64,000 bases of DNA, taken from positions 1-64,000 of the forward strand of contig CALFWZ010000068.1 in NCBI GenBank assembly GCA_937928405.1, read 5' to 3'. Positions 6,303 to 16,111 of the stretch are shown one piece after another. The DNA comes from an uncultured Saprospiraceae bacterium. Lineage in GTDB: Bacteria > Bacteroidota > Bacteroidia > Chitinophagales > Saprospiraceae. The notes below the pieces were generated by a model. It searched no databases, was not told where the DNA came from, and saw only the letters and a program-made list of their open reading frames with translations. Every line of letters starts with the position of its first letter. The first letter of the stretch is position 1. The position numbers were made by a program, and so were the translations under genes.

Positions 6303-9300
6303 TTATTCCTGTATAGTAAATATTTTAGAGGTCCGATCCCCTACTACCTTCATGGTATAATTACCAGAAGGAAGGTCAGAGATATCCATTTGAATGGTAT
6401 TAATCAGATCTTGAGCCACTCCCAAGGTCATCCGCTTCACTACCCTTCCGAGCATATCGGTTATTTGAATTTGGGCTTCTGATCGTTTAGAATAAAACTT
6501 CACATTCAAAACTGGATCATAAGGACTTACGGGATTTGGATAAATGGTTAATTCACTACTGTATTGACAATCTATACTTTCTTGAATCACTTTGGAATAC
6601 TCAAAACTACCGTCTAAGTCTATCATCTTCAATCGGTAATAATTAAAGGCCGCTGCTTGCCGATCTTTATATTGATAGTATTGTGAGAAATTTCCTCCTC
6701 TCGCTTTTACCCGTTCAAGGGTGCTAAAATTTTGACCATTCCCGCTCCACTCTAGTTCGAAATGTGCGAAATCTTCCTCGCTTTCAGTGGTCCAAAATAA
6801 TTCAACTTCACATCCTCTTTCTCTTGCTCTGAACTCCGTTAATGTTACGGGTAACGGAATGGTTCTAAAAGCAAAATCAAAGGTAGCCGGTGTCGTTTCA
6901 GAATTCGGATCCGTCTCTGTACTGACATCTCCTGCTCCTTGGATTGCGGCAGCCACCACTCCGGCGGGATCATCCGCATCTTCTTTGTCATTCGCATTTG
7001 AATTCGCATCAATCACCGTATTCATATAACCGATTGGTGAGGCGGCACTTAACGTGTAAGTAGGTTCGGTACCAGTTCCATCACCGTTATAGTCTTCGTC
7101 CAATAAGAGATTTCCAAAATCATAATAACCCGTAGCACCTGTTACGGTTGCCACCGTCACGTCAGGCGTGCTATCATTGTTATAATCAATCGCTAAGGTC
7201 ACGACAACACCACTCAATCCTGGCTCACCATCATCTTGAATTCCATTGGCATTGATATCATCCCAAACGAAATTACCAAGGGCAGCAGGCTTCGAATAAT
7301 ATCCAAAATCAATATTCGTCAGATCCGATCCGCTGACAACTACACTGACCGGATCATTTTCACTATCCGTTCCAAGGCTATGCCATTGATTGGATAATAC
7401 TTCCATTACGTCGGTTACTGCCACCGTATACGTTCCATCTGGAATACTTTTGAAGGAATAATTTCCACTAGCATCCGTCGTAGTGGTTGCCATGATATTA
7501 CCATCCGCCTCTAGTAATGCTAGACTTACATTTTCAAAACGATTGGTCTCTGTTCCATCTAAGATTCCTTCTGCATCGGAATCTTCCCAGATAGTTCCGG
7601 AAATATCATACGGTATAGTAGCCGTATAACCAAAATCTTTGGTTAAGTCACCCGTACTCGCTGGCAAGGCAAAACTATTCGTTTCATCGTCTCCAGGAGC
7701 TGCTCCATCGGGATCAACACTATTGGTCAAACCACTAGGAACTGTCGTCGTAACTACTTTGACTTTATAGTCATCGGCCGCTAAGTTTCCGAAGAAATAT
7801 AATCCATTTTCATTCGTCACGGTCGTGGCTAACACCGCATTCGTTGCTCCATCTAATAGTTCTACGGCAACTCCTTCAATACCGGATTCCCCCGTGGTAT
7901 AACCGCCATTTCCATCCGAATCTAAGTAAATTAAATTTCCAATAAAACTCTGACCCGCTACATGTCCAGCCGGCACATAACCAAAGTTTTCTGTCAACGC
8001 ATCCGTAGCACCTAGAACTACCCCACTGAAATGATCATTCCCACCATCTGGGTCTGCATTGTTTGTTAAATTATTAAGAACGTTATCTACATCCGTTACC
8101 TGAACCACATAAGTATCTGCCGGTAAATCCGGGAATAAATACGTTCCATCTGCCGCAGTTTTGGTGGTAGCAACGACACCTTCTCCATTATCCCACACAC
8201 CATTGCCATTGGTATCATCGATCAACGCAACGGTCACGCCACCCAGTGGAATATCGTTGACAACACTATACGCTCCATCGGCATCGACATCCACAAATAC
8301 CGTACTGCCAATATCCGCAGGGTCTCCAACACTATTGTATCCAAAATCTCCTCCTAACCAGACATCTCCCGGTGCAATAATAATTGGATCACTGATATTA
8401 TTGGCATCCTCATCTGGGTCATCCGTAGGTGTGGTAACAAATCCAGCCCCACTAACTGTGGTCTCATCTATTTCGACTACATAACCATCTGGCGCTAAAT
8501 TGTCAAAAATATAATGTCCATTGGCATCGGTGGTAGTAGAGGTAACTAGGTTGGTAAAGGTGCCATCATTTTCAGGGTCACTGTAAAGGTTAACCGAGAT
8601 ATTTGGAATACCTGCTTCACCAGCATCTTGTCTTCCATCGCCATCCGCATCATTCCATACGCGGTTTCCTAAGGCACCTGTTTCCGTCATGGAACTTGGT
8701 GCATCGGTATCCGCTTTAGAAACATAATTATATCCAAAGTCTGCCGTTAAATATTCTCCCTCAGCTCCTACCGTTACACTCGTTGCTTCGTCTGGTGAAC
8801 TGGTTCCATTGTCTTCATCATAAATAGGATTATCTAAGGCGGTTGGAATTCCAGATGCTACCCGAACGGTATAGGTATTGGGAATGACCCCTTTAAATAA
8901 ATATCCGCCATTGGCATCGGTCATGGTGGTGGCAATAACTGCGTTTACACCATTGACTAATTCTATCGTAACGCCTGGAATTCCAGGTTCTCCAGCATCT
9001 TGGATACCGTCCGTATTTTCATCCATCCAAACACGGTTTCCGATCGTGGTCAGCGGAAAGGTTATACCTAAATCAAAATTATGCATTCCACTTCCTGTTG
9101 CGGTGGTGGTCATATCTACAAATGGTAATCCATTTGGTATCGATCCGAGGCTACTGGAGGTAAGATTATTACCATCTATATCAGAATCAATATGATCGTT
9201 AGCTCCTACATTAAACAGAGGAGAAATCGTATAATTACCACTTGCCACGGTAATTTCATTATTGGCAAATTGACCTGCTCCATAAACCATAAAATATTGG

Positions 9301-11540
9301 GTCGCATAATCTACCCCACTCCAAGCAGTATTGGGTGTAGAGATACCACTTCCATCTACACTAATTCCAGTAAGATCAACATTGTATTGATTAAAATAAT
9401 AATTACCATTGACGGTAGTATCTTGTCCGACTAAGGTACCAGCCGCATCATAAAGTTGGACGATCATTCCTTCCACCCCAGTTTCATTGGCATCTTGAAT
9501 TCCATTTAAAAACTCATCAAACCAAACATAATTACCAATCTCTATCGGTGCTGCCATACAGCATGCTTCCACGTCACCTATACCAGAAGCTTTAATAACA
9601 GAGTAGCTTTTATCTGCTTCATAAAAATTATAAGTACCTACCAATGTTCCATTCGAATTATCATAGACTTGAATCCCTGCGGCATTGGGGGCAAAAATAT
9701 TATTCCCATTAGAATCTTTAAATACGGCATCCGTAGCAGAACTCACTACTTGTCCTTTACCAGCGATGGACAAAAGTCCTCCGTTTCCACTATTCGCAAT
9801 TCCATCACCTTGAATGTCTTCAAAATAGAATTCTCCACCATTAGGTCCTTGATCATTATTAGCTCCACCAGTGGTCGTCCCACCGCAAGCGCCATTATCT
9901 TCAAATTGCCAAGTTCCAGCACCACTGGCACAAGCTTTATAAATATCTCCACTAGTGGTAAACCCACCATAGATTGCTTGAATATCACCCGACCTATCTC
10001 TAAAACCTAACAACATGTTTCCATCATTATCAAATTCTATATCTGAGAGCATCGGCTCATTCTGATCTGGTTGGGTACCGTACGCGACTGTCAGGTCAGA
10101 CCAAGGTTCCCAATCTCTATGATATTCTCCTGGTGCTTCAATATGACTGTCATAAGTATTATAAGTGGTATTTGCCCAACTTGGATCTCTATTAAAACGA
10201 AGACTTTCATCTAATACTAATGTAAAATTAGTGCCATCAAATTTCCATACATAAGCCGTTAATTGATAAGAAGCATTATTAGGTTGGGCATCCATTCCCG
10301 CTGAAATACTTTCACAAGAACAAACCGCTCCGACATACACATTTCCTTGCTTATCGACGCCAGTTCCAAATGGTCTTACATCTGCGGGCGGACAAGTACC
10401 AGGCGTTCCACTGGCATCCGTAACGGTAGGTAAGCCAACCGTAGGAATATCAAAAAATTGGATCGTTGAACTGTTTAAATTGCCGGAAGTCGGAATCTGA
10501 TATAACCTTCTATTATTCAAGTTTACTACATAGAGTAAGCTATCATCTAACGAAATGTCCATATCCCCTAATCCGACTTTACCAATATGTATATTCGTAG
10601 TGGTGTCATGGGGCCAATAAAAATCAGTGGTGGCCACAGGGTGTGGATTTACGCCTGCTAAATTTCCTCCAAAAACATCATTCAAATCTACATAAGTAGT
10701 TGTGGTAGGTGTTCCATCAGGATTGTCCGTCACATAAATAGCTCCGGTACTTTCTCCAGGTCCTAGACTTGTTCCTGATTTGATATAACTAGCTGAATAT
10801 AATTTATTTTGTGTTTCTGACTTAACCATCCCCCAGACGGTACCTACCTCACTATAGGCCGCCACCATGGTCGGTGTAGGTTTGGCCGGCGTATAAATCA
10901 CAGACTCGGTAAACGGATCATTCGCTTCGGCAGTAGTTCCATTGACGTTACCATCTTCATCGGCCGAATTGCTATAAGTAAGTCTCGCAATGGCGACTTC
11001 ATTTACTAAAGCCGGAGCATTATAAGCTCCATTTACAAAACAGGTAACTAATAATTCAGGATCTTCTTCGCAAAAATCAGCAGGGCTGCTTAAACCAAAA
11101 TTGGCAGAATTAGGAGCAGTAACAAACTGTACTTCTGTGCCATTGTCAATTCCGTTATGCGTAGGCGTTGCCCAAGCAGCAATACTATCTGGCATAATAA
11201 ATTCGACTCGATAGGTTTCCCCATCCGTCAAACTACAAATTTCCCAATCACCATTATTATCTGTATTGGTAGCCCCTACAAGCGTATTATTTTGATTATA
11301 AATTGCTACTTGAATATCTTTAATTCCGGGTTCAGAAGTATCACCTACCCCGTTACTATTATAATCTTCAAAGGCGTTTCCATCAATACAACCTGGTGTA
11401 TTGCTAGTGGTAATGGTGATTTTTTCATTGGAAAATAAATGCTTTAACCATCCATAAAACCCGGCTTGAGCTGGAAGACTCATTCCTAGAAATAGGAATA
11501 CTAAAATTAATAGAGAAAAGTTTTTTTCAATTTTTGACAT
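6303..11540 (-). CDS. Giant secreted SdrD-B-repeat protein with T9SS sorting domain
   Basis: A 1745-residue secreted protein. A signal peptide ends near AQA (residue 26). One SdrD-B-type domain follows (about 52-150, GNAFEDYNSNGVGD...EPGIKDIQV). A roughly 500-residue region without repeats (about 165-660) reads like a beta-propeller/NHL-type structure. Seven more SdrD-B domains then begin near residues 667, 832, 954, 1076, 1199, 1313 and 1419, each starting with a (I/L)GN-x-V/I-x-x-D motif and an acidic D-x-[ND]-x-[DN]G loop likely to bind calcium. From about 1560 there is a fibronectin-like stretch common in T9SS cargo, and the end (YPNPV at about 1665, GNYTMKV) is a type A sorting domain. 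Likely role: cell-surface adhesin or matrix protein. Confidence 0.85.
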   Translation of the reverse strand: MSKIEKNFSLLILVFLFLGMSLPAQAGFYGWLKHLFSNEKITITTSNTPGCIDGNAFEDYNSNGVGDTSEPGIKDIQVAIYNQNNTLVGATNTDNNGDWEICSLTDGETYRVEFIMPDSIAAWATPTHNGIDNGTEVQFVTAPNSANFGLSSPADFCEEDPELLVTCFVNGAYNAPALVNEVAIARLTYSNSADEDGNVNGTTAEANDPFTESVIYTPAKPTPTMVAAYSEVGTVWGMVKSETQNKLYSASYIKSGTSLGPGESTGAIYVTDNPDGTPTTTTYVDLNDVFGGNLAGVNPHPVATTDFYWPHDTTTNIHIGKVGLGDMDISLDDSLLYVVNLNNRRLYQIPTSGNLNSSTIQFFDIPTVGLPTVTDASGTPGTCPPADVRPFGTGVDKQGNVYVGAVCSCESISAGMDAQPNNASYQLTAYVWKFDGTNFTLVLDESLRFNRDPSWANTTYNTYDSHIEAPGEYHRDWEPWSDLTVAYGTQPDQNEPMLSDIEFDNDGNMLLGFRDRSGDIQAIYGGFTTSGDIYKACASGAGTWQFEDNGACGGTTTGGANNDQGPNGGEFYFEDIQGDGIANSGNGGLLSIAGKGQVVSSATDAVFKDSNGNNIFAPNAAGIQVYDNSNGTLVGTYNFYEADKSYSVIKASGIGDVEACCMAAPIEIGNYVWFDEFLNGIQDANETGVEGMIVQLYDAAGTLVGQDTTVNGNYYFNQYNVDLTGISVDGSGISTPNTAWSGVDYATQYFMVYGAGQFANNEITVASGNYTISPLFNVGANDHIDSDIDGNNLTSSSLGSIPNGLPFVDMTTTATGSGMHNFDLGITFPLTTIGNRVWMDENTDGIQDAGEPGIPGVTIELVNGVNAVIATTMTDANGGYLFKGVIPNTYTVRVASGIPTALDNPIYDEDNGTSSPDEATSVTVGAEGEYLTADFGYNYVSKADTDAPSSMTETGALGNRVWNDADGDGRQDAGEAGIPNISVNLYSDPENDGTFTNLVTSTTTDANGHYIFDNLAPDGYVVEIDETTVSGAGFVTTPTDDPDEDANNISDPIIIAPGDVWLGGDFGYNSVGDPADIGSTVFVDVDADGAYSVVNDIPLGGVTVALIDDTNGNGVWDNGEGVVATTKTAADGTYLFPDLPADTYVVQVTDVDNVLNNLTNNADPDGGNDHFSGVVLGATDALTENFGYVPAGHVAGQSFIGNLIYLDSDGNGGYTTGESGIEGVAVELLDGATNAVLATTVTNENGLYFFGNLAADDYKVKVVTTTVPSGLTNSVDPDGAAPGDDETNSFALPASTGDLTKDFGYTATIPYDISGTIWEDSDAEGILDGTETNRFENVSLALLEADGNIMATTTTDASGNYSFKSIPDGTYTVAVTDVMEVLSNQWHSLGTDSENDPVSVVVSGSDLTNIDFGYYSKPAALGNFVWDDINANGIQDDGEPGLSGVVVTLAIDYNNDSTPDVTVATVTGATGYYDFGNLLLDEDYNGDGTGTEPTYTLSAASPIGYMNTVIDANSNANDKEDADDPAGVVAAAIQGAGDVSTETDPNSETTPATFDFAFRTIPLPVTLTEFRARERGCEVELFWTTESEEDFAHFELEWSGNGQNFSTLERVKARGGNFSQYYQYKDRQAAAFNYYRLKMIDLDGSFEYSKVIQESIDCQYSSELTIYPNPVSPYDPVLNVKFYSKRSEAQIQITDMLGRVVKRMTLGVAQDLINTIQMDISDLPSGNYTMKVVGDRTSKIFTIQE

Positions 11541-12024
11541 TATTAACGAGCTTAAATCTAGTCACTTTAATAAAGTCTAAAGGATGGGTGACCTTCTATT
11601 GGAGAATGATGAACGATTAACGACTTTAAAAATCAGTAATCTTTCAAATTATGTTTGGATAAGGAAAATGAAGGTTTGACTAGTCTAATATCAATATTTT
11701 TGCCAGCCACGTTAAACGCACTCAATAAATAACGCAAACGTGACATAGCAAATCACCCAAGTCATTCTTCTTTAGGTTAAATAGACAAACAATTGCAGGG
11801 TATTTCTATCATATTTGGGACAAAAAATAATTGACATTTTTTATCGGAGGATAGGAATTCACTCTATTGCTAGCATCAAAAGCAAGGATGGCTCGTTTAA
11901 GTGAGTTTATTCGAAATAATAAGGTTTAAATATTAGTTTTTTCAAGAAAATGTTCTTTCAACGAAGGATTTCAAATTCTACCATGTCTAAAGGAAAAATT
12001 GTATAACTACTAAATTAAAAAAGG
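11541..12024. other. Intergenic region between divergent genes
   Basis: This 484-base AT-rich region separates the SdrD-B gene (minus) from the EF-hand lipoprotein gene (plus) and must hold both promoters. One TAnnTTTG-like box is visible on the plus strand at 11650-11657 (TATGTTTG) but without a clear -33 partner. I see no ORF, hairpin or repeat of note. Confidence 0.4.
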
Positions 12025-12372
12025 ATGCAAAAATTTATTTTAAACGGTTTAGCGGTCTGCGTTTTGACCCTTGGCTTAGCAGCTTGTTCACAAAAAACAA
12101 CGACTCCTACCACTACTACGCAAAGTTCCACCGTTAATTCACCAGCTAACCAAAGAGGAGAAGGAAAAAGAAGTAAGCGAGAACGACCCCAATTTGCAGA
12201 TTTACTAACTAAGATGGATGCTAATAAGGATGGCATGCTAGCCTTAACAGAAGTTGATGATCGATTGAGAGAGAGATTTCCTCAAATAGACAAAGATGGA
12301 GATGGATTTATAACAGAGGAAGAATTTAAAAATGCACCAAAACCTCAAAAAGGGGGAAGAGGACGTAATTAA
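12025..12372 (+). CDS. EF-hand lipoprotein
   Basis: A 115-residue lipoprotein. The signal peptide ends LGLAAC (C21), followed by a Thr-rich linker and a basic segment (GEGKRSKRERPQ). Two EF-hand loops follow, DANKDGMLALTE and DKDGDGFITEEE, both with the Asp/Asn positions and terminal Glu needed to bind calcium, and a Gly/Arg tail. It is probably a calcium-binding envelope protein. It stands between a calcium-loop-rich adhesin gene and the alginate locus and ends at a strong bidirectional hairpin. A direct role in alginate use is possible, since alginate gels bind calcium, but this is speculation. Confidence 0.8.
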   Translation: MQKFILNGLAVCVLTLGLAACSQKTTTPTTTTQSSTVNSPANQRGEGKRSKRERPQFADLLTKMDANKDGMLALTEVDDRLRERFPQIDKDGDGFITEEEFKNAPKPQKGGRGRN

Positions 12373-12396
12373 AAATAAAGAGAGGAAATAAATGGA

Positions 12397-12434
12397 AAGA
12401 CAGGTGTTTAAGTTTAAACACCTGTCTTCTTTTT
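12397..12434. terminator. Bidirectional terminator between EF-hand and PL6 genes
   Basis: The arms AAGACAGGTGTTTAA (12397-12411) and TTAAACACCTGTCTT (12414-12428) are perfectly complementary. CTTTTTT follows on the plus strand, and an A-rich flank gives T residues on the minus strand. It lies between convergent genes ending at 12372 and 12459. Confidence 0.8.
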
Positions 12435-12458
12435 TCAAAAATAGAAACTGGAAAATCC

Positions 12459-14771
12459 TTAATACATCAACTTCAATTTCAGGTTTTCTTCCACTACGAT
12501 CTTACCAGAATTTGATATTTTATTATCTGCGTGTGTATTATTTTTTGCGCCCCAAAGCAAGGCAACGAGCTTCACCGAATTATTTGAAAAAGTATTGTTT
12601 GAAATATCTACGTTAATAATTCCACGGGTATTTAATAGAATGCCGTTCGGTTCTTGGCTACCACATTTAGTAAAACTACTATTGTGCACTTTTAAATTTC
12701 CACCAATGGTAGATTCGTCATATCCACCTCGGTAATAATCAATGACGTTGGCTTTTACATTTTCAAACTGGCAATTCTCGATGGTTAAAAACTCCGTATT
12801 ATAATCGCCTTTATCATTGGTCTCTTCGGATAGTTCAATTCCATTTTGACAATTTTTAATAGTCGTATTGACAAAGGTAATCTCATCGGCGAAAGATTCT
12901 TTGTAGGCTTTTAGCACATACTTAAATCCGTCAATTTCGGCATTCTCAACAGATAAATTATACAGGCTTGACATATTTTTTTTCAAACAAGCAAAAGCCA
13001 TCTGTTGATTGCCACCAGATAATTTCACCTGCTTTACATTCAAATCTCCTCGCGGATGCAATTCAAATAACGGTGTATCTGCTTTTCCTGTATAAACAAT
13101 ACTAGATTTATTTTCAGATGCTTTAGACTGAATAATAAGTGGCTTATTAATGACCAAAGCGTTGCTAACTGAGTAGGTTCCAGCCGCCAATTCAATAATA
13201 TCACCAGCGTTGGCAGCAGCAATTTTTTCAACCAATTCCGCAGCGTTGGCTACCGAATGTGTTTGTTGATTCATGGCAGGTTTTTCGTCTGAAAACCATG
13301 ATGGGCCATACTTTGACTTATCCAAAAGTAACGGGTCTTTTGCGCTACCACCAATGGTTGCCCCTGCCGCATTCTGGTCTTTACGCAGATTACCCAACAG
13401 ATCTTTTTCAATTTTTTCAAATTCAAATCCTACAAATGGTTCATTATCCGGAAGCCCCGTAGGCACATAGAATTCGTCGGTCACTTTTTCTACACCAAAT
13501 TTACTAACAATAATACCTTCGACTTTTTCAAAATCCGTGTTTTGATTATTAATAAAATTATTTTGGAAATCTATTCCATCGATCTTATCGTGGGCCACCA
13601 GAGGGCTATCGTCTCCTTTTTCGTTGTAAATAATATTATTAGCCACCGTCGTTCTAATCGGTCTAGCCGATCGAATTTCAGAAGGCGGCAATACTTCAGC
13701 CTGACTGATGTTCGTACCGACGCCAAATTGTAGCGGAGATTTACAATTGATCCAAGAATTATAAGCCACAACAACATCGGTTACTTGGATATATCTGTTT
13801 AGGGAAGATTTAGGAATACCATTCATTACGGCCAAAGGGCTTCTAAATGCTTCTCCTTTTAAGTTGTAAAAATAATTATTGGTCACCCAGTGTCCCGTAC
13901 CAATCAATCGAACACCTCCGATATTATTGTTATCATCACCAATAAAATAATTACCATCGATGGTACAATAATTTCCGTGTCTTGTAACAAGAGAACCTTC
14001 TGACTTAAAAAACACGTTGTTTCTAAACTCATTAAAATTAGTCTTGCTAGAAATCACTTCTACTTCCCCATTACATCTTTCAAATAAATTATTGGAGACA
14101 TTCGTGTAAGAAGGAGAAATGGAAGTATAGCTATCACCAATCTGAATCGTCTCTGCCCGTGGGCCTCCTTTCCGAGGACGAGGTCCAAAATGATTATGAA
14201 CAATTTGATGGTAATTATTGATGCTTTCATTCCCTTTAATATCAACACGTAGGGTTGGTCCTTGATTTGATTTTCCAGTCAAGTAACAATTTTCTAAAAC
14301 ATTATGTCTTCCCCAAAATTCTACCCAATGATCCTTTGTATCCCGCTGAGGTTGGTTAAAGTTTTCAATGACGGAGTTGGAGACCTTACAATGATGCGCT
14401 AGCGAATCTTCATTCATCCGAAAAGTGATCACCGAATTAGTGGGCGTATATCCATTTCTAAAATATAAACCATCGACCGATAAATATTCCCCAGCAAACT
14501 TTAAATAGGATTTTCCTTCAATAAATACCTTTCCGGGGGTTTCTGCCTGCAAGCTGATGGGGTTGTCAGGCTCTCCCTTTCCAACAAAATTAATCGCTAT
14601 GTCTTTCCAAACACCATTGGCCATGATAATATGATCTCCTGGCTTCGCCTGAGCCATAGCGTCTTGCAATTCTGCGGCATTACTTACCTTTTTTCCACTA
14701 ACTACCGAAGAAACATCCTGGCAAGCAAGAATAGAAAAAGAAATTAAAATAAAAATAATATATTTTTTCAT
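12459..14771 (-). CDS. PL6 family alginate lyase, lipoprotein
   Basis: This is a chondroitinase-B-like right-handed beta-helix lyase of family PL6, here most likely acting on alginate. I place the start at 14771 (MKKYIIFILISFSILACQD, lipobox Cys17, 770 residues) and not 42 bases upstream, because the longer version has a non-signal N-terminus that would run over the operator at 14787-14800. The catalytic neighbourhood is intact: VEVISSK (Lys about 240) followed by TRHGNYCTIDGNYFIG (Arg about 262), the Lys/Arg pair of PL6. A second beta-helix part (about 500-770) matches two-domain PL6 enzymes. It is divergent from gntR. As a surface or periplasmic lipoprotein it would cut alginate or its oligomers by beta-elimination. 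Confidence 0.88.
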   Translation of the reverse strand: MKKYIIFILISFSILACQDVSSVVSGKKVSNAAELQDAMAQAKPGDHIIMANGVWKDIAINFVGKGEPDNPISLQAETPGKVFIEGKSYLKFAGEYLSVDGLYFRNGYTPTNSVITFRMNEDSLAHHCKVSNSVIENFNQPQRDTKDHWVEFWGRHNVLENCYLTGKSNQGPTLRVDIKGNESINNYHQIVHNHFGPRPRKGGPRAETIQIGDSYTSISPSYTNVSNNLFERCNGEVEVISSKTNFNEFRNNVFFKSEGSLVTRHGNYCTIDGNYFIGDDNNNIGGVRLIGTGHWVTNNYFYNLKGEAFRSPLAVMNGIPKSSLNRYIQVTDVVVAYNSWINCKSPLQFGVGTNISQAEVLPPSEIRSARPIRTTVANNIIYNEKGDDSPLVAHDKIDGIDFQNNFINNQNTDFEKVEGIIVSKFGVEKVTDEFYVPTGLPDNEPFVGFEFEKIEKDLLGNLRKDQNAAGATIGGSAKDPLLLDKSKYGPSWFSDEKPAMNQQTHSVANAAELVEKIAAANAGDIIELAAGTYSVSNALVINKPLIIQSKASENKSSIVYTGKADTPLFELHPRGDLNVKQVKLSGGNQQMAFACLKKNMSSLYNLSVENAEIDGFKYVLKAYKESFADEITFVNTTIKNCQNGIELSEETNDKGDYNTEFLTIENCQFENVKANVIDYYRGGYDESTIGGNLKVHNSSFTKCGSQEPNGILLNTRGIINVDISNNTFSNNSVKLVALLWGAKNNTHADNKISNSGKIVVEENLKLKLMY

Positions 14772-14786
14772 TATATTTGTTTTAAA

Positions 14787-14818
14787 ATTGGTTAACCAAT
14801 CTGAGTGGGTCAAATATA
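14787..14818 (-). promoter_or_regulatory. Promoter and operator of the PL6 gene
   Basis: On the minus strand the -7 box TATATTTG (14818-14811) is followed by the perfect 14-bp palindrome ATTGGTTAACCAAT (14787-14800), which covers the expected transcription start 16 bases before the ATG. The palindrome has the same TTGGT-N2-ACCAA form as those at 15015-15042 and 33137-33163, so it is the likely binding site of the adjacent GntR protein. The -33 element is weak. Confidence 0.65.
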
Positions 14819-14987
14819 GACTAAAATGCCAGAATGACCAATTTATTTTTATTTGTCTAAATTTAATTAAGGTGAGACCTTGTATTTAGGTTTCCCAATT
14901 TTTTGTACATTTATAGGCGAACTGACAAAATATTCAATATGTAAATTTTGAATAAACCAAAGAAGTCAAAAATTATAGAAAAAAAAT

Positions 14988-15042
14988 TTTGAAATCCAAT
15001 ATAATTCGCTACTTTTGGTCAACCAATTTTTTGGTATACCAA
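14988..15042 (+). promoter_or_regulatory. gntR promoter with two overlapping operators
   Basis: TTTG (14988-14991), an 18-base spacer and TACTTTTG (15010-15017) form a good Bacteroidota promoter. TTGGTCAACCAA (15015-15026) overlaps the -7 box, and TTGGTATACCAA (15031-15042, perfect palindrome) lies 16 bases further on. A regulator bound here would block the promoter, so autorepression is the simple reading. Confidence 0.7.
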
Positions 15043-15046
15043 TTAA

Positions 15047-15796
15047 ATGGTGAATTTTCACAGAAAACATATCTTAAAGATGCTTGAAAATTTTAGTGAA
15101 ATCAATGTAGAAACACCTGTTGATAAGATTATCCGTCAAATTAGAAACTTGATTACCTCTGGTCAGTTAACGGCTGGAGACCGGTTACCTCCCGAAAGAA
15201 AATTAGCAGAGCGATTAGGCGTTAGTCGCACCCTAGTCAGAGATGCTATTCGGAAATTAGAATTTTATGGTATTCTAAAAACCCTACCCCAAAGTGGAAC
15301 CGTTGTTTCCGGTATGGGAATTACCGCGTTGGAAGGCTTAATTACAGATGTCCTTAGAATTGAAAACAGTGATTTCGCTTCTTTAGTAGAAACTAGAGTA
15401 TTATTAGAAGTTGAAGCAACCAAACTTGCGGTGCAAAGACGGACCCCAGATGATATAGTAGACTTGCAAAATGCCTTAATTGCTTATGAACAGAAAGTAC
15501 TTAATAATGAGCAGGCAGTTGAAGAAGATTTGATGTTTCACTTAAAAATAGCAGAAGCGAGCAAAAATTCAGTGCTAAAGTCATTGATGTTGATTATTAC
15601 ACCAGATATTATCAACAATTTTAAAGAGTTGAATATTTGTGAAGATGGACGTAGTAATCAAGCATTGAAAGAACATCAAAATATTCTAAACCATATCATC
15701 AACCAAGACCAAGAACAGGCGGCTTTAGCCATGAAACATCATTTAAAAGAGGTCGTAGATTTTAGTGTACATCTAAAACGAAATATTTCGAAATAA
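15047..15796 (+). CDS. GntR/FadR-family transcriptional regulator
   Basis: 249 residues. An N-terminal winged helix (about 22-85) carries the GntR signature DRLPPERKLAERLGVSRTLVRDAIRKLE followed by GTVVSG, and a helical FCD ligand-binding domain follows (about 100-240). FCD-type GntR regulators usually sense organic acids and sugar acids. In this locus KDG, DEH or an alginate-derived uronate is the natural candidate. The start is uncertain: ATG at 15047 lies only four bases after the second operator, and ATG at 15080 (MLENFSEINVETP) would leave a more normal leader. It is divergent from PL6 and probably represses PL6, itself and the promoter at 33132. Confidence 0.88.
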   Translation: MVNFHRKHILKMLENFSEINVETPVDKIIRQIRNLITSGQLTAGDRLPPERKLAERLGVSRTLVRDAIRKLEFYGILKTLPQSGTVVSGMGITALEGLITDVLRIENSDFASLVETRVLLEVEATKLAVQRRTPDDIVDLQNALIAYEQKVLNNEQAVEEDLMFHLKIAEASKNSVLKSLMLIITPDIINNFKELNICEDGRSNQALKEHQNILNHIINQDQEQAALAMKHHLKEVVDFSVHLKRNISK

Positions 15797-16111
15797 ATAC
15801 GATACAGATATAATCACTTAATCAAACCTGTCAATGATAAAAAACACCAATTAAAAGAATTAATAAAAACTTAAATTCGCTTCTACAAGGCTAAATCTTA
15901 GCTCAAATCCTAAGAATTCTAACTATCATATAAGTTAGCATATATTGCTATTTCGGTAAAAATTTAAAAAAGTGAACGCTTTTTTAACTGGGAGTCTCTA
16001 TTTTTTTAAGGAAGATAGCACTATACCCTATTATCAATAATTTAGAAAAAACCTGCTCGTAATGAGTTGAGTTAAGCAATCAAATTAAATCAATCAATCA
16101 AAACTTAAATT
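15797..16111 (+). other. Intergenic region upstream of susC
   Basis: These 315 bases hold no ORF. I find no TTGGT-N2-ACCAA palindrome and no convincing TTTG/TAnnTTTG promoter. The susC message may therefore start at a divergent promoter here or continue from gntR. The region is AT-rich, with a purine-rich leader before the susC ATG. Confidence 0.35.

Noticed and set aside
6787..11438. Several plus-strand ORFs inside the SdrD-B gene
   Set aside because: They are antisense shadows of a long repetitive gene with no recognisable domains.
14772..14813. Longer N-terminus for the PL6 lyase starting at 14813
   Set aside because: It puts 14 residues of non-signal sequence before a clear lipoprotein signal and would place the operator palindrome inside the coding region.
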